From: Drosophila pseudoobscura
Taxonomy: Eukaryota; Arthropoda; Insecta; Diptera; Drosophilidae
Direction of reading: 5' to 3'
Length of the DNA: 64,000 bases
NCBI RefSeq assembly: GCF_009870125.1
Contig: NC_046682.1
Coordinates: 1,240,001 to 1,304,000, forward strand
Position 1 is the first letter of the stretch; every line of letters begins with the position of its first letter. Below, piece after piece: positions 49,060 through 61,800 of this stretch. Under the pieces are notes generated by a model. It made no database searches. It was not told the DNA's origin and saw only the letters and a program-made list of their open reading frames with translations. The position numbers and the translations under genes were made by a program.

Positions 49060-52000
49060 TTTAAGCACCCAGAACAAGAACAACAGCAATTGACGTAACC
49101 AGAATCACAACGATACGAATAATGCGGCTCGATGCGAATGTAAATCGTAGGGTACGATACAGCTACTTTTGCGTCTCGCCGCATCTCAGCAATATTTATC
49201 AATCTCCGGCCTTGCCGATTCTAGTTTAAGTAAACCTTAGATTTTATAAGTAAGATAACCAAAGACTTCGCCTAATAGATTTTTCTTTGATGTAGCGTTA
49301 CATACTAAAATTGGAGAAAACAATAATAATTGAATATAATAATAATATATACGTAAACGAAAATTAAATTTGCATAGTAACAAAAAATTTGTTACTTACT
49401 CGAACTTACAAACAGTTTGATAATATTCATCTACTAGAGCCTTGCATGAACCGAAAGTAAAGGATACATTATAAGTAATGTGAAACTAACACCCTTCGCC
49501 GTCGCAGTGTGATCGCATGATCCAAGTCCCCTAAACGAAACTTTAACTGGCGTCTCGTTTGAGGGAAAAATTGAACTACATATACGAATAATATAAAATG
49601 CCTATGAATGATGTATTTTTTGCTTGATTTTATGGGACATTGCCAACATTAAAACCAACGAATTTAACTTTTTAATTTAAAAATGGTAAGCAACGAGCCT
49701 GAAAACCTCTGTAACAACTATTGCCCGCCATTTTCATTATGTTTAGGTGATAAGAATCAAGACGGTCAAAACAGTGATAAAAGTGTAGCAACTGCCTTGA
49801 ATACTGATATAATAGAAACTAACAGTAGATTTATGCATGGCTCTTATAAATATATACGAATACGTACAAATATGAAATGCGAATATTAACAAAGTGAATA
49901 CTCATGTAAAATCGTAACCATTTTAACTTGTTTAATGAATGATATCTCAGTTTTGATTTTATTTAAATACTGTATACCGTCACGAATTGAATTTTTGTCG
50001 GAAATTGTCACAAATGAAGACACATCAAACGTTTTGATAAACTAGAGGTAATATCCGGTACTTACATGTACACCAATTCACTGTTGCAATTTAACTATTG
50101 GGTAACCAAACAACAAGATCGAAAATAGTAGTAGCTACTACCAATGTCAATGTACATACTACATAAATACATACTATTTGCATACATATGTATGTATGAA
50201 TATTAATATTGATATACTCTTGTATGTATGTAAATACTTCACAATGAGCAAAATGATGTACTAGACATGTATGTATGTTCGTTCAAAGTGTCCTACTAAT
50301 AACTATTAAACTAAATGCATACGTGTGTGGACACTGCGAACTTAAATTTAATTACACAATGTTAAAAGGTTATAAGCAAAGGATTTATGTACTTTACATA
50401 AATGATTTTGTATTTTATGTAATTCTAATATTATTTACATTTTTATTAATGTATGTTAGCAACGCATTACTATAACAATAAAATCAGTTTTTAAAGGTGC
50501 AACCAATAAACAGTATACGTAGAATATTCAACGGAACACCAACGTAATATTTTGAGCGGCTGATTGGTGACTTTTGAAATGAATCAACTATTACCGCCAT
50601 AACGCGTATATTTATTTAAATATAGACAAAAATTTACAAGCTTCCATAAAAACTGTTTAAAATAATATACAATTTGTTTTATAATCAAAGTCCAGGTTAT
50701 ATGAATAGATACTAATTGTTCATTGTGTGCTTTGAGTAAAACAAACTTATTACCGAAGAGTATTGCATTACAACTTAACGATTACTGTCTAGGCAGAATA
50801 AATATAATTCTGTGCTAAAAAATGTCTCTATAATAAGAAAATTGGGCCATTTTCCGCTGTAATGCGAAGATTTCTAACGTTTTAAACTGCCTTAATAAGT
50901 TGATTAAACGAAAGCTGCAAAGAAAGCTTAGTTAATTGGGAAATTCTTCGATTAGATATTTCGCTATGTGCGTTCATAACTGGAAAACAAATCAGCACAT
51001 TTTAAATACCGTTTTCAATACCCAAATAACAATTTGAAGAACGTTTTGTCGGTTATGTATATACATTAATAAATGTATTCATAATAATTTCTGATCCGTT
51101 TTGTTATGTACATATCATAGTGCGACTGGTACGGTACTGTACCTCCGAACACGTACACATTCATAAACAATTATCTTATCATAGAACATTTGTGCCAAAA
51201 CATCGATCGTCTTTTCCCTGTGGTGTTGCAGATTTTGTAATCTATGTTATATCGAATACTGAAGAATAGCAAATTTGCATTGCATAAAAATGTATTAAAG
51301 TTTTTCACTATATTTGTAATTTTTTTCGTTTCTGGAGAGACCCTACGAAATCGTTTTCCATAAATGTCTGTCTCCCATAAGTACATTCGAGTACGGCTAA
51401 GCTTTTTTTCTATATGTCGAAATAGAGAAGTTATCGAAGCAGATTTAGAAGTTTTAGGAAAAGGTTTTGAAGCATAAATAATTACATACAAATTCATATG
51501 CTTACTTATATATAATTGTGACATAAATACAGATGTAATTCGGAAGACTGTGACGAAATGTGTATATTGTGTGTAATAATTAATTACTATTTATATATAT
51601 TATAAAGTAGCACTAATGTACGTATGTATATTCTTATATATGTATATTCGAATATGTTTTACTAAGATAATTCATATCTATGTGTTTTTTTTCGTTTGCT
51701 CATTGTAGAAAATGCAAACACTTTCTAGGCCATAATAAATCCTTAAATGGTTTATATTTTCCTTAAATGAATGTAAGTACTGTTCATGATATTTCTCCAT
51801 AATTCTTCTGTCTGGTCAAATCGAAAAAACGTTACTATCAACAACTATATTATTGTAGGAAAACAATGTAAGACATCTTTATTTTATTTATTTTTTTATA
51901 CCTACGGATGTAAATTCTTGGAATTTGTTAAAGGTTCAATTGTCTATTAGAACGATTAGTTCATGCCGTATTAGGTATTATAGCTATAAGATGTTCGACT

Positions 52001-52925
52001 TTCTCGGTACCTGCTTCATTCTTGCTACTGAGACGCGAGTATAAGATTTTGCAGTCGGAGGTCAAAAGTCGACAGTTGTTCGCTCTATACTAACAAGCTA
52101 TACTAACATATTAGTATATTATATAGATTTCTGTCCCGGGCCCTGTCATTATTATAGCCATGATGATGAAAACAATTTCCAGCATACTCCCAAATATTAT
52201 AAAACTCGAATCATTCGATACAAAGAGCAAAAAATATGTAAGAACTAATATTAGAACATATGTAAGTAGCGGTTGCGGTTCGTCTCTTTCTCACTATGTT
52301 TTTCCCATCGCTCATAGCAAGAGCGAGCTTTGACGTCCTACAAAAATCCCTCCTGTGCCTTTGGAGAATTCCGATACCAAAAGACAAAGGATGCGCCACC
52401 AATCGATTTCGATACAAACTCCGCCGTTCACGTATAATTACGTAAAAAACATTTTGTATAGGTTACATTACATATAATATAATATATAACATATACATAT
52501 GTACATCATATCTATCTCAGGATATAATTCGATTTTTTTGTACCGATCCGGCTCTGGCGCTCTCTGCACACTCGTTGCCTACGGGCAATGTACGAATTCC
52601 CTAATGATGGTGGTGAGTGTCGTAGTGAAAACGCCATCATGAAGTAGAATGTCTTATTTCCTTCCCTAGCCTCTTAGGAAAGTTTTAAGCCAAGGATGCT
52701 TAAGTGTTATTTTGCCAACGTTTTGCCGTGCCAAGTTTTAACTCTAATCATTGAGTGCCCACTGATTAAGGGCAGACACTTTCACGCTAACAGTGATGGC
52801 AGATCGTCTGCATTGGTCGTTACCTTCTACTACTAGTACTGCTAGTACTTCCCCGATGTTGAAGAGCAGTTTCGGCTCCTTCACAATCCGGATAGGATAC
52901 TTATCATTATGACCCCGCTAAATAC
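49060..52925. other. Thd1 3' UTR and intergenic DNA
   Basis: AT-rich. A poly(A) signal AATAAA is near 50479, with earlier weak candidates. ORFs such as 49683-49889 and 51171-51524 have low-complexity or AT-driven composition and no family match. Near 52140-52180 a short stretch (ATTATAGCCATGATGATGAA) faintly resembles old DINE-1. No gene is seen. Confidence 0.45.
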
Positions 52926-52929
52926 CTAA

Positions 52930-53751
52930 TTATACCCGATACTCAAAATGAGTATTGGGATATATTAGATTTGTGGTGAAAATCGATGTGTGTAACGTCC
53001 AGAAGAAATCGTTTCCGACCCCATAAAGTATATATATTCTTGATCAGCATCAATAGCCGAGTCGATTGAGCCCTGTCTGTCTGTCTGTCCGTCTGACCGT
53101 CCCTATCAGCGCCTAGTGCACAAAGACTATAAGAGCTAGAGTAACGACGTTTTATATCCGTGATATGTGATATGCCACTGCTACAAGGACATTTCAAAAC
53201 TTTGCACCGCCCACTTCCGCCCCCACAAAGGGCGAAAATCTGTGGCATCCACAAATTCAGAGATACGAAAAAACTGAAAACGCAAAATCGTAGAGTATAA
53301 TAATATCTTCCAGAGTGCAAAATCGGAACCAGATCGTATAATTATTATAGCCAGAATCAAGAAAACAATTTCATTCTTTCTCGCTCTGTCTCTGTCTAAC
53401 ACACAGGTTTCATGGTCGGTTTTGCCAATAGCAAAATGTGAGTTCAAGGATCTCAGAACCGATAAGAGCCAGAGCAACCAAATTAGGTATCCACACTCCT
53501 GTGATATCGGACCTTGACCTTTTGGTCTCAAAATTTCGCCCCATCCCCTTCCGCCCCCACAAAGAACAAAAATCTGTTGCATCGGCAATATTGCAGATTC
53601 GAGAGAACTAAAAACGCCAAATCATAGATAATGACCATATCTATCAAATTGTTGAATCTGGATCAGATTGGATCATTTTTATAGCCAAAAGGAACAAATC
53701 AATTTGCATTGGCTATGCAGCTCCCGACGTCACGCTCAGACTGATTTTCTG
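52930..53751 (-). mobile_element. DINE-1 lacking its 5' end
   Basis: Reverse orientation. The terminal hairpin ACTCAAAATGAGTATT comes first, then the GTCY microsatellite (about 53075-53103), the internal modules and the TC-rich tract near 53378-53399. It breaks off at GACTGATTTTCTG, so the 5' subterminal hairpin is absent. It faces the copy at 54363 across about 610 bp of foreign sequence. Confidence 0.9.
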
Positions 53752-54362
53752 AAATAGCAGATCAAGACGATACTAGTATGGACCTACCCCGTCTAAAAGA
53801 AAGAAAGAAGAGAGTATTATCAAAGACTATACAATACCAAGATGTTGCATGAGGAACAAATTCTTTTTCAATTTTCTTTTGACGCTTCATGGTAAGGGCG
53901 CGCGGGGCTATTACTTCAATTCTCTTTTACGCTACCTTCGCTTCCGAAATGCTACTCGGCTTCGTCAATGCCTCGGTCAGCGTCGAGTCGGTGTGTCTCG
54001 AGAGAAAGAATACAAAAACAAAATATGAATCGTCTGCGTACCGAAACCGTAGGGCAAAAATAGTATGAGTGCTTTAGATAAATTTAATGTACGCATCTAA
54101 TAGAGAATTTTCCAATCGAATTTTCCCACTGTGACGCTCCAAAGCATCGGCGATCCGCGACCACCGCTTCGACGGTGCTGAGGCTCGAGAGTCCAGAATT
54201 GCCGAACAGACGAAACCGATGGGCAGCGGGGTCGCGGTAGAGACAAAGTACAGGCGAAAAGGGAATTGAAACCCCGCGCGCTCCCTCGTGCCTTTTGGGT
54301 TCTAATGTTAGGACCCGCTAGTCTTTGGTATTATCAAATTTGGGCAATACAATATGTAAAGA
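53752..54362. other. Unclassified GC-richer segment between two inverted DINE-1 copies
   Basis: About 610 bp whose composition differs from the surroundings: GC-rich phrases such as AAGGGCGCGCGGGGC, CGTCGAGTCGGTGTGTCTCG and GGGCAGCGGGGTCGCGG. I find no long ORF, no terminal repeats and no coding motif. The look, with an untranslated leader-like right part, could suit a fragment of an LTR element, but no LTR pair or clear primer-binding site is visible. Confidence 0.35.
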
Positions 54363-54995
54363 GAAGGAACGTTGTGAGTTGCTGCGTACACCGCAACTCT
54401 ACAGTTATACCCGATACTAAGTCAGTATGGCTCTCCTCCGGCAGACGCCGCTAATATTAAACGACACGACAAAGAGTGCATGCGAGAGAGACAGAAAATC
54501 AGTCTGAGCGTGACGTCGGGCGCTGCGTAGCCAGTGCAAATTGATTTGTTCCTTTTGGCTATAAAAATGATCTGATCTGATCCAGATTCAGCAATCTGAT
54601 AGATATGGTCATTATCTATGATTCTGCGTTTTTAGTTTTCTCGTATCGTCGAAATTGTGGAGGCCACAGATTTTCGCCCTTTGTGGGGGCGGAAGTGGGC
54701 GGTGCAAAGTTTTGAAATATTTTTGTAGCAGTGACATATCACAGAAGTCTCGATCCAAAACATCGTTGCTCTAGCTCTGATAGTCTTTGAGCACTAGGCG
54801 CTGAAGGGGACGGACAGACGGACGGACGGACAGACGGACAGACAGACATGGCTCAATCGACTCGGCTACTGATGCTGATCAAGAATATATATACTTTATG
54901 GGGTCGGAAACGATTCCTTCTGGACGTTACACACATCCACTTTTACCACAAATCTAATATACCCCAATACTCATTTTGAGTATTGGGTATAAAAA
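54363..54995 (+). mobile_element. Short DINE-1 with an internal deletion
   Basis: The 5' hairpin region begins at 54363 (GAACGTTGTGAG). The copy follows the family to TCTGCGTTTTTAGTTTTCTCG at about 54646 and then jumps straight into the last internal module, losing roughly 450 bp. Because that phrase occurs at the start of each module, recombination between modules explains the deletion. The GACG microsatellite (about 54809-54847) and terminal hairpin are intact. Confidence 0.9.
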
Positions 54996-57900
54996 TGCCC
55001 TAAAGTACTGTGCCTGAGCTTTACTAAGTAAAGAGAAGAGAGCAAAAGAAAAGAGAATTTTATATTTGTTCATATCTTTATTTAGTCATAATTTTATAAT
55101 ATATGCACATCTTTTGCCATTCATTAAATATATAGGAACTTTATAAATATGTATTTATATCTTTCATTTTTGTAAGTTCTACTCAATTTTTGCAGCAACT
55201 CTGGTTAATACATGTGTACGTAGATGTTAATATTAATATTACTTTTTCTTTTAATTTTAATTTCTTCCCGATTCACAAAGTGTGTATGTTGTATAGCATG
55301 TACTCAAATGTCTCTATGCAGATAGCTAGGAACGGTGAGGTGATATCAAAGTTCCCTTCCAATCCCATTTGCACACATAATATGTAACTTGGTCATGTCA
55401 CTAAAGAAGTCCCATTAAAAGCCCAAATAAAGATGATTTGTAGGAATACATAAAGGAAAAATAGGATGCATATAAATACATGTAAATCTGAAGAAAAAAG
55501 TCATATATATTTGGGTATTTGTGAGCTGACGAATCTATTCAGATGCTTTCGTTATGTATATGATGATATGTCATATATATTATTGTATAAATAGGATTGC
55601 AATGTAACAGTTGATCTTTAGTCTGATCTCCACATATTATATTCTGTGTGCTGAGGGTTGGGTTCATGTGCATGTGTGTATTGTATGCATGAACGCATGT
55701 AGGGAGCTTTGGCAAGTGTAATAGATTAACCTTCGTATTTTCATCGAAGGTTTTGCGAGGATTTTATTTCGTTCTTGTATCTGTATTTGTTTGTATTATC
55801 ATAATATATATATATACTATATATGTAATGCGAACTACAGCATGGCATGTATGCAATTGTTCAGATATTTCTGATACAATACATTTATTTCTCGTTCAAT
55901 ACTGGCATTTCCTTACTTATATTTTGTAATCTATTTATAGGTATATTTTATATAACACCACGAGATTGAAAAAATTTAATAAACAGACGCCCGCATTTCA
56001 TATATGTACATACATATGTATATTTATATATTTTTCTTAGACTTACAATAAAATACAGTTAGGTTTTTTTTGGTTTGCTTCATATTAAATACTATAGGAA
56101 CTTTTTAGTAAAGTTTTTCTTAGCTCTCGTAACATACTCTTTCACTTAGTTTATACTGTATGTATGTGTGTACGTATGAATGTATGTGAAGGAGAGGCAA
56201 CGGAACTACTCAACTGAATGTCAATACGATTTGTTATGAAATGGAATCGGTCTAAAGCTTATCAAATCATTTAGCTATTTTAGCCCATGGGTTTTTAAAA
56301 TCTGTATAACTATGTATATGGAAGTGCAGGAGAAATGGATCAAACATATGTATAACGGTATGATATTTCTGTCGAGCTTTCCCATAAATGCTCGAATCTG
56401 TTTTTGGAAGCCTTACAAAAAAAAATGTAATGGTGAAATAGTTGTGACCACTGCCTAACGTTTATTCTCCTTAGAACTTTTAAATAATAAATAAAAAGTA
56501 AGTAAATAGTAAATAATAGTGTGATATTCAATAACAAATACATATTTAACAAGGATGATATCTGACAGGACCAAATAAGAGTCAGCTTTCTGGCTATTAT
56601 CCAACTATTGAACTCGTTGGATATGCAAACCACTCACTCATATACTCTAAATGCACATGACAGTATTTTAATGTTTTGAATAGGAACTGGAAATCATTCA
56701 AAAGCGAATATTAAATCTTAATGTAGCTTTAGTCATAGAATGTGCTAACCATGTATATTCATGCTTCGCGAAATAAATCATTGGCACATTTACCCTCAGC
56801 ATTTTTAGGTAACAATAAAACAATAGTTGTTATCTTTTCGTTTCGTTGATGTACACTTTCGAAAACTTGAATCGTTAGGTTGTTAAAGACTAAACTTGTA
56901 TCAGTTTTTGATAGGTGTCCAAGGGACTTCGGCATGCCGAAGTAGCTTCTTAGTATTAATTGTATCCTTGTGACTATGATTATATTCTAAAGTAGAAAAC
57001 AAAGGCATAAAGCAATCAAATGCTAGGAACTCAGTTTGCGTCTCATTATATCTAATACTTTTGTTAAGTCAGTATATGTATATGTCATATTATTTACTTT
57101 TGGTAGAAGCTGCCATGGCCTTTAAACGTTTAACCTTCCATTGCTGCAATTATATGTATAAACTTTTCGATTATTGCTACATTTATATTTTGAATAGTTA
57201 GGAACAATTCCGTATCATTTTGCAATTCTTACTAAGGTTGAAGTACATAGGTAATCGTGAGATTTCTTATACATGTATTCATATTTTAGTATCATGAAAT
57301 GTCAAAAATTTCATTTATGTATGTATTTCTATAAAATAGGAACTTTCAAGTTTGCATAGTATAGTAATATGTATGTTGGAGTGTAATTTTCCTCCACATC
57401 AAGTATTTTAATCATGTTTCCGTCCATAATCTGAATAGATGATATTGATTAATGTGCTTTGAAAATGTCTCGAGAACAAAACTCACCACCAATCCTTATC
57501 CACAATGACAAGATCATGGTAACACTTCAGTTCATTTTCCACCTATAACTAATAAAAGATGCGTTACTATTTGTATTCATGATGTAACCAGCAATATAAA
57601 CGCCCATTAAATAAGCTTGTGTGCTCTACTCCAACTGAAATAAAAAGTTCTCCAGCAGGATGGAGACATAACAGCGAATTTAACATAAAATGCAAACAAC
57701 GAAATAACCAAACAAGAAAAAAACGCAAATATGTAATGAATTGATTTGAATAAAATAAAAGATTTATTTTTGTACATGTTTTTAATATTGTGTATAAATA
57801 TAATTCGGTTGTTGTATTTATTTTTGTCTATTATTTAAATACATAATGCTAATTAAGCTACCAATCAAGTTTCTGTATCAACTATAGTATCCGCAATAGT

Positions 57901-58821
57901 AGCACCAAAGGCTCAAACGGCATACATATCAAAAGGTATATTTTTAGATATACATACATATATGTAGGTAAATCTTCAAGACATTGGCATAGTAAGAGAT
58001 AGAGAAAAAGAGATGGAGAGAGGGATCGGCGTTGGTCCCATTAGTCGAGATTAAGGGAGAAATGGAGATAAATTGGTAGTACCATGTACTACGGTACATA
58101 CTAACAATACACTTTTAGTGTTTTGATTACTGAAGTTGTCACATACTTCCTCATTACAATTTGTAAATACCTTCTTGCCTAAGATACCTAAGACTTCTTT
58201 TAAATTAGTTTAAAAGATATGTAATAAAACTGAATGTATCCTAATCCTACCTGTATGTAAATTTATAGTATAGTTGTAAAATTTGCGAGGCGTTAAAATT
58301 GTATTCCTATTTATAAGTTCGGTATATTACGATAATAGTGCTTTTTTAAAACAACATAGTTTTAGTCTTTGACAATGCCAATACATCTGCGTATTATATT
58401 TATACAGTGCATTGCACTATTAGAAGACAGTTTCAAATGTATCGATTTCTTCTACACAAAACTCAACAGCACATTGTTGTTGGTTGTTTTTTTTGGTGTT
58501 CTCCACGATAGAACGCTCTCCAAAATTATTCATCACTTGTTGCTTATTTTCCCAAATACTCGTATAGAATTTTATATCGCTGTCTTATTCCTTTAAAACA
58601 GACTATATGTTTATCGAGTCCCCTAGTTCTCGTACTATTCTGAACAATTAAATTTAAGATCTATTTTATAAAAATTTAAATTTCAAAGCATTTGCGGCGA
58701 ACAAATATTAGCAATTAAAAACAGATTGAAGTAAATTATTTCATATTAAAAACCATTATACAAATAAAATAATAATTTTGCCACGTTTATAGGTAAGGGT
58801 GTGGCTACTGGTTCAGATAGG
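54996..58821. other. Intergenic DNA and the zfh2 3' UTR
   Basis: AT-rich, with many ATGTATGTA and ATATAT microsatellites. It holds a perfect 18-bp palindrome at 56926-56943. Its right part is probably the long zfh2 3' UTR, with a TTTATTTT near 57769 as one reverse poly(A) candidate. ORFs at 56340-56633 and 58369-58596 are hydrophobic AT-rich chance frames. Confidence 0.45.
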
Positions 58822-61800
58822 TTAGATTAGTAAGAGTAGAGTTTCTATTATGTCGTCGTAACCCTTACCGGTGATATGATTTCGATTGAATAACTGATGC
58901 ATGAGATCCTGATTGCCACCGACATTTTTCACATCCTTATTTCCAACGTCGGCAGCCGAATGACGCTTATGCCCTTTGTCCTCGCAAGTAGTAGCGTCAA
59001 ACTTAAGCAGACAGTTCTCTTCTGGGAGAACATCTGTGTCTGGGCCAGCACTCGGCGTATGCGTATGCAGTTGTGTAGATATGTTAGCAGAATTAGAAAC
59101 AACGTGCTGTAATAGAAAAGCCTTTGACAGGCTGTAGAAGCGCTTTTCTCTGTCGGAATCGTTATCATCACTACCGCTGCCATTGCTGTTAGCGTATAGC
59201 TCGGTGGTTTGTTCAAGAAGCTCCTTCATTTTGCATATATGCTCTACGCTAAAAGCGTGCTTTTGCATGTTGACCTGTGTGACTTGGCAAAGCTGACAGT
59301 CCTGCAGATCCATATCGTGGTCCTGAGCGACAGAAACGCACTTCACTTTCAGCTCATTGCCAACCTCTTTGCCGCTAGAGCCGTCGTAGCTGTTGTCATC
59401 CGAAATATGCGAGTAATGCCGCTGATTTCGAGATTTTTTGTCTTTGGCACGTGAATTTTGAAACCAAACCTGTAAAATCAATGTAAAATTAGGAGTTTAA
59501 GTATAGGCAAGTTTTTTATTATTCATTTTCGAAATGGGGTAAGGCTGATATCGCCATTTATCTAGATGAATGCATCTGTGAATATTCTCGTAATTCTTTT
59601 GCCGATATGGTACATCAGGAAAGTGTGTGTTTTGGTTCTTGTAAACTGTAGATCAGAGTCAACACAGAGTCTCATCCGACCATCTTTCTTTCGAATGGAT
59701 TTTCAGAATTTGAAACAATTAATTCAGAAAAAATCCGAAAGTTCTCATATAAGCTTGAATGATTTCCAGGTAAATACAGTTGAATTGGCATTTAAACTTG
59801 ATGATACTTTAATTACCCGTATAAGTATTGAAAAAGTACAGAAAATTAGTCTGAAGGTGTCGTCGGGCGCTGCGTAGCGACCGAAATTGATGTGTTACTT
59901 TTGGCTTTAATAATAATCCGATCTGAACTCTTTGATTGGGCGTTTTTAATTTTCCCGTGCCTTCAAAATTCTGGATGCCACAGATAATAGTGTAATAGTG
60001 AGATTTAACAGAAGTGTTGATAACAAAACTTGGTTGCTCTAGTCTCTGAGATCTAGGCGCTCAATTTTAGCGATAGGCAAAGCCGACCATGAAACGAGTG
60101 TGTTAGAGAGAGAGAGAGACAGAGCGAGAAGAAATGAAATTGTTTTCTTCATTCTGGCTATAATATTAATATGATGTGGCTCAGTCTTCTGCCGTCTAAA
60201 AGATATAGTCATTCTCTCCGCGTTTTTTGTTTTCTCGTATCTTTGAAATTGTGGATGCCACAGATTTCTGCTCTTTGTGGGTGTGAAAGTGGACGGTGCG
60301 AAGTTTTGACATATTACAGAAGTCTGGAAACAAAATGTCGTTGCTCTTATAGTCTCTGAGCACTAGGCACTTATAGGGACGGGTAAAAAAATATCACTGA
60401 TACAGGAACGCTCTACCGCTGAGAGCACCCAACATCTGTGAAACTAACAACCTTATGAAATAGGTTCTTACACTTTTATATATAGGGATCGTAATTACCG
60501 TTTCTGATATATTTTTGTCTGCTTTTTTTTTTAAAGCTATCTTACTGAAACTTGAACGGACCTACATATATTTATTTCATTACTGGCTAATAGCGGCAAA
60601 GTGTTATCACGTTTATGTAATTACCTTTATCGCCTTTTCTTCGAGCCAAGCTCGACCAATTCGATGTTCGAAAGATGCCTTAATTAATACATTATTGCAT
60701 GATGTCCCTCGTACGCGTTTCATATATTTGTTTTTATTTTACAGGATACTATTTCGGGATTACATCTCACGTTTTCGTTTTGTGTCTTTTCACTAAATAA
60801 TCAAATGAAACAAATTAAAACATACAAAAATAAATAAAACAAATAACTGGATACCAAACAAATTTTTAAAAATAGAAAAATAAGGCGTTCAGACGTATAT
60901 TTTGAATTTCATATACAAAAAGAAAGAAATGACAGCTTTGGGGACGAGCGTTTTACCTTTTACCATTGTTCAAATATCCTAATTGAAAGTGAAAAATATC
61001 ATGTTTATGCGGTCAATCACTCAATCCTCTGTTATCTACTTGTTTTCGAATGATTTAATATTTTTTATTAGCTCTGTCCATCCTGATGAAAATAAATTTA
61101 CTCGGAGCCGCTTCTCTGTCGAGACGAAAACAAGTCGATAAAGAAACCATTTGAGTGATCGAGTTTCAATGGTAAACATAATCTTTAGTGCCATGATCTA
61201 AGCTTTCCTGATTTTAGTCGACCAGAAGAGTGCTTACAAAATAGATAATCTACTTCGTTGGTTACTGTTACAGCCACAATGGTTCACAATTATCGTATTT
61301 AATTAAAGTAAATGTCCCAAAAAAGATGTTGATTTCATTAAGAAACCATTTGCATTCAAATGCATATGCTTTTTAAAAAATTATGTTTAAATTATGATCC
61401 TAGCTTACCTGTACTACACGTTTCTTGAGGTTTACTTTCTTTGATATCTCTTCAAGCATTTTTCGGCTTGGATTCGACTCGGATTGATAGCATTCGTACA
61501 AAAAATTCAATTGCTCTGGAAGTATTGTCGTGCGTAGGCGCTTGTTCTGCTTCGATGGGGCATTGACCGGAGACACTGATGTTACATTTTCCACTTCATG
61601 GACCTTGAGCGTTGAGGAAACTTTGACTTCATCTTTCTGGCTAGCAGTGTCGTCATCGTTAAAAGTAAGAGTCTGTGAGTTGTTTTCAATCATGGTAGCA
61701 TCCAAAAAGTCCTCAAGGTTTTGAAAGAACTGTGACTTCTCTTTATCGTTTTTTTTTAGTGACCTGCCAAATAAAGATTTTTCATCCTCAGTGATCGACA

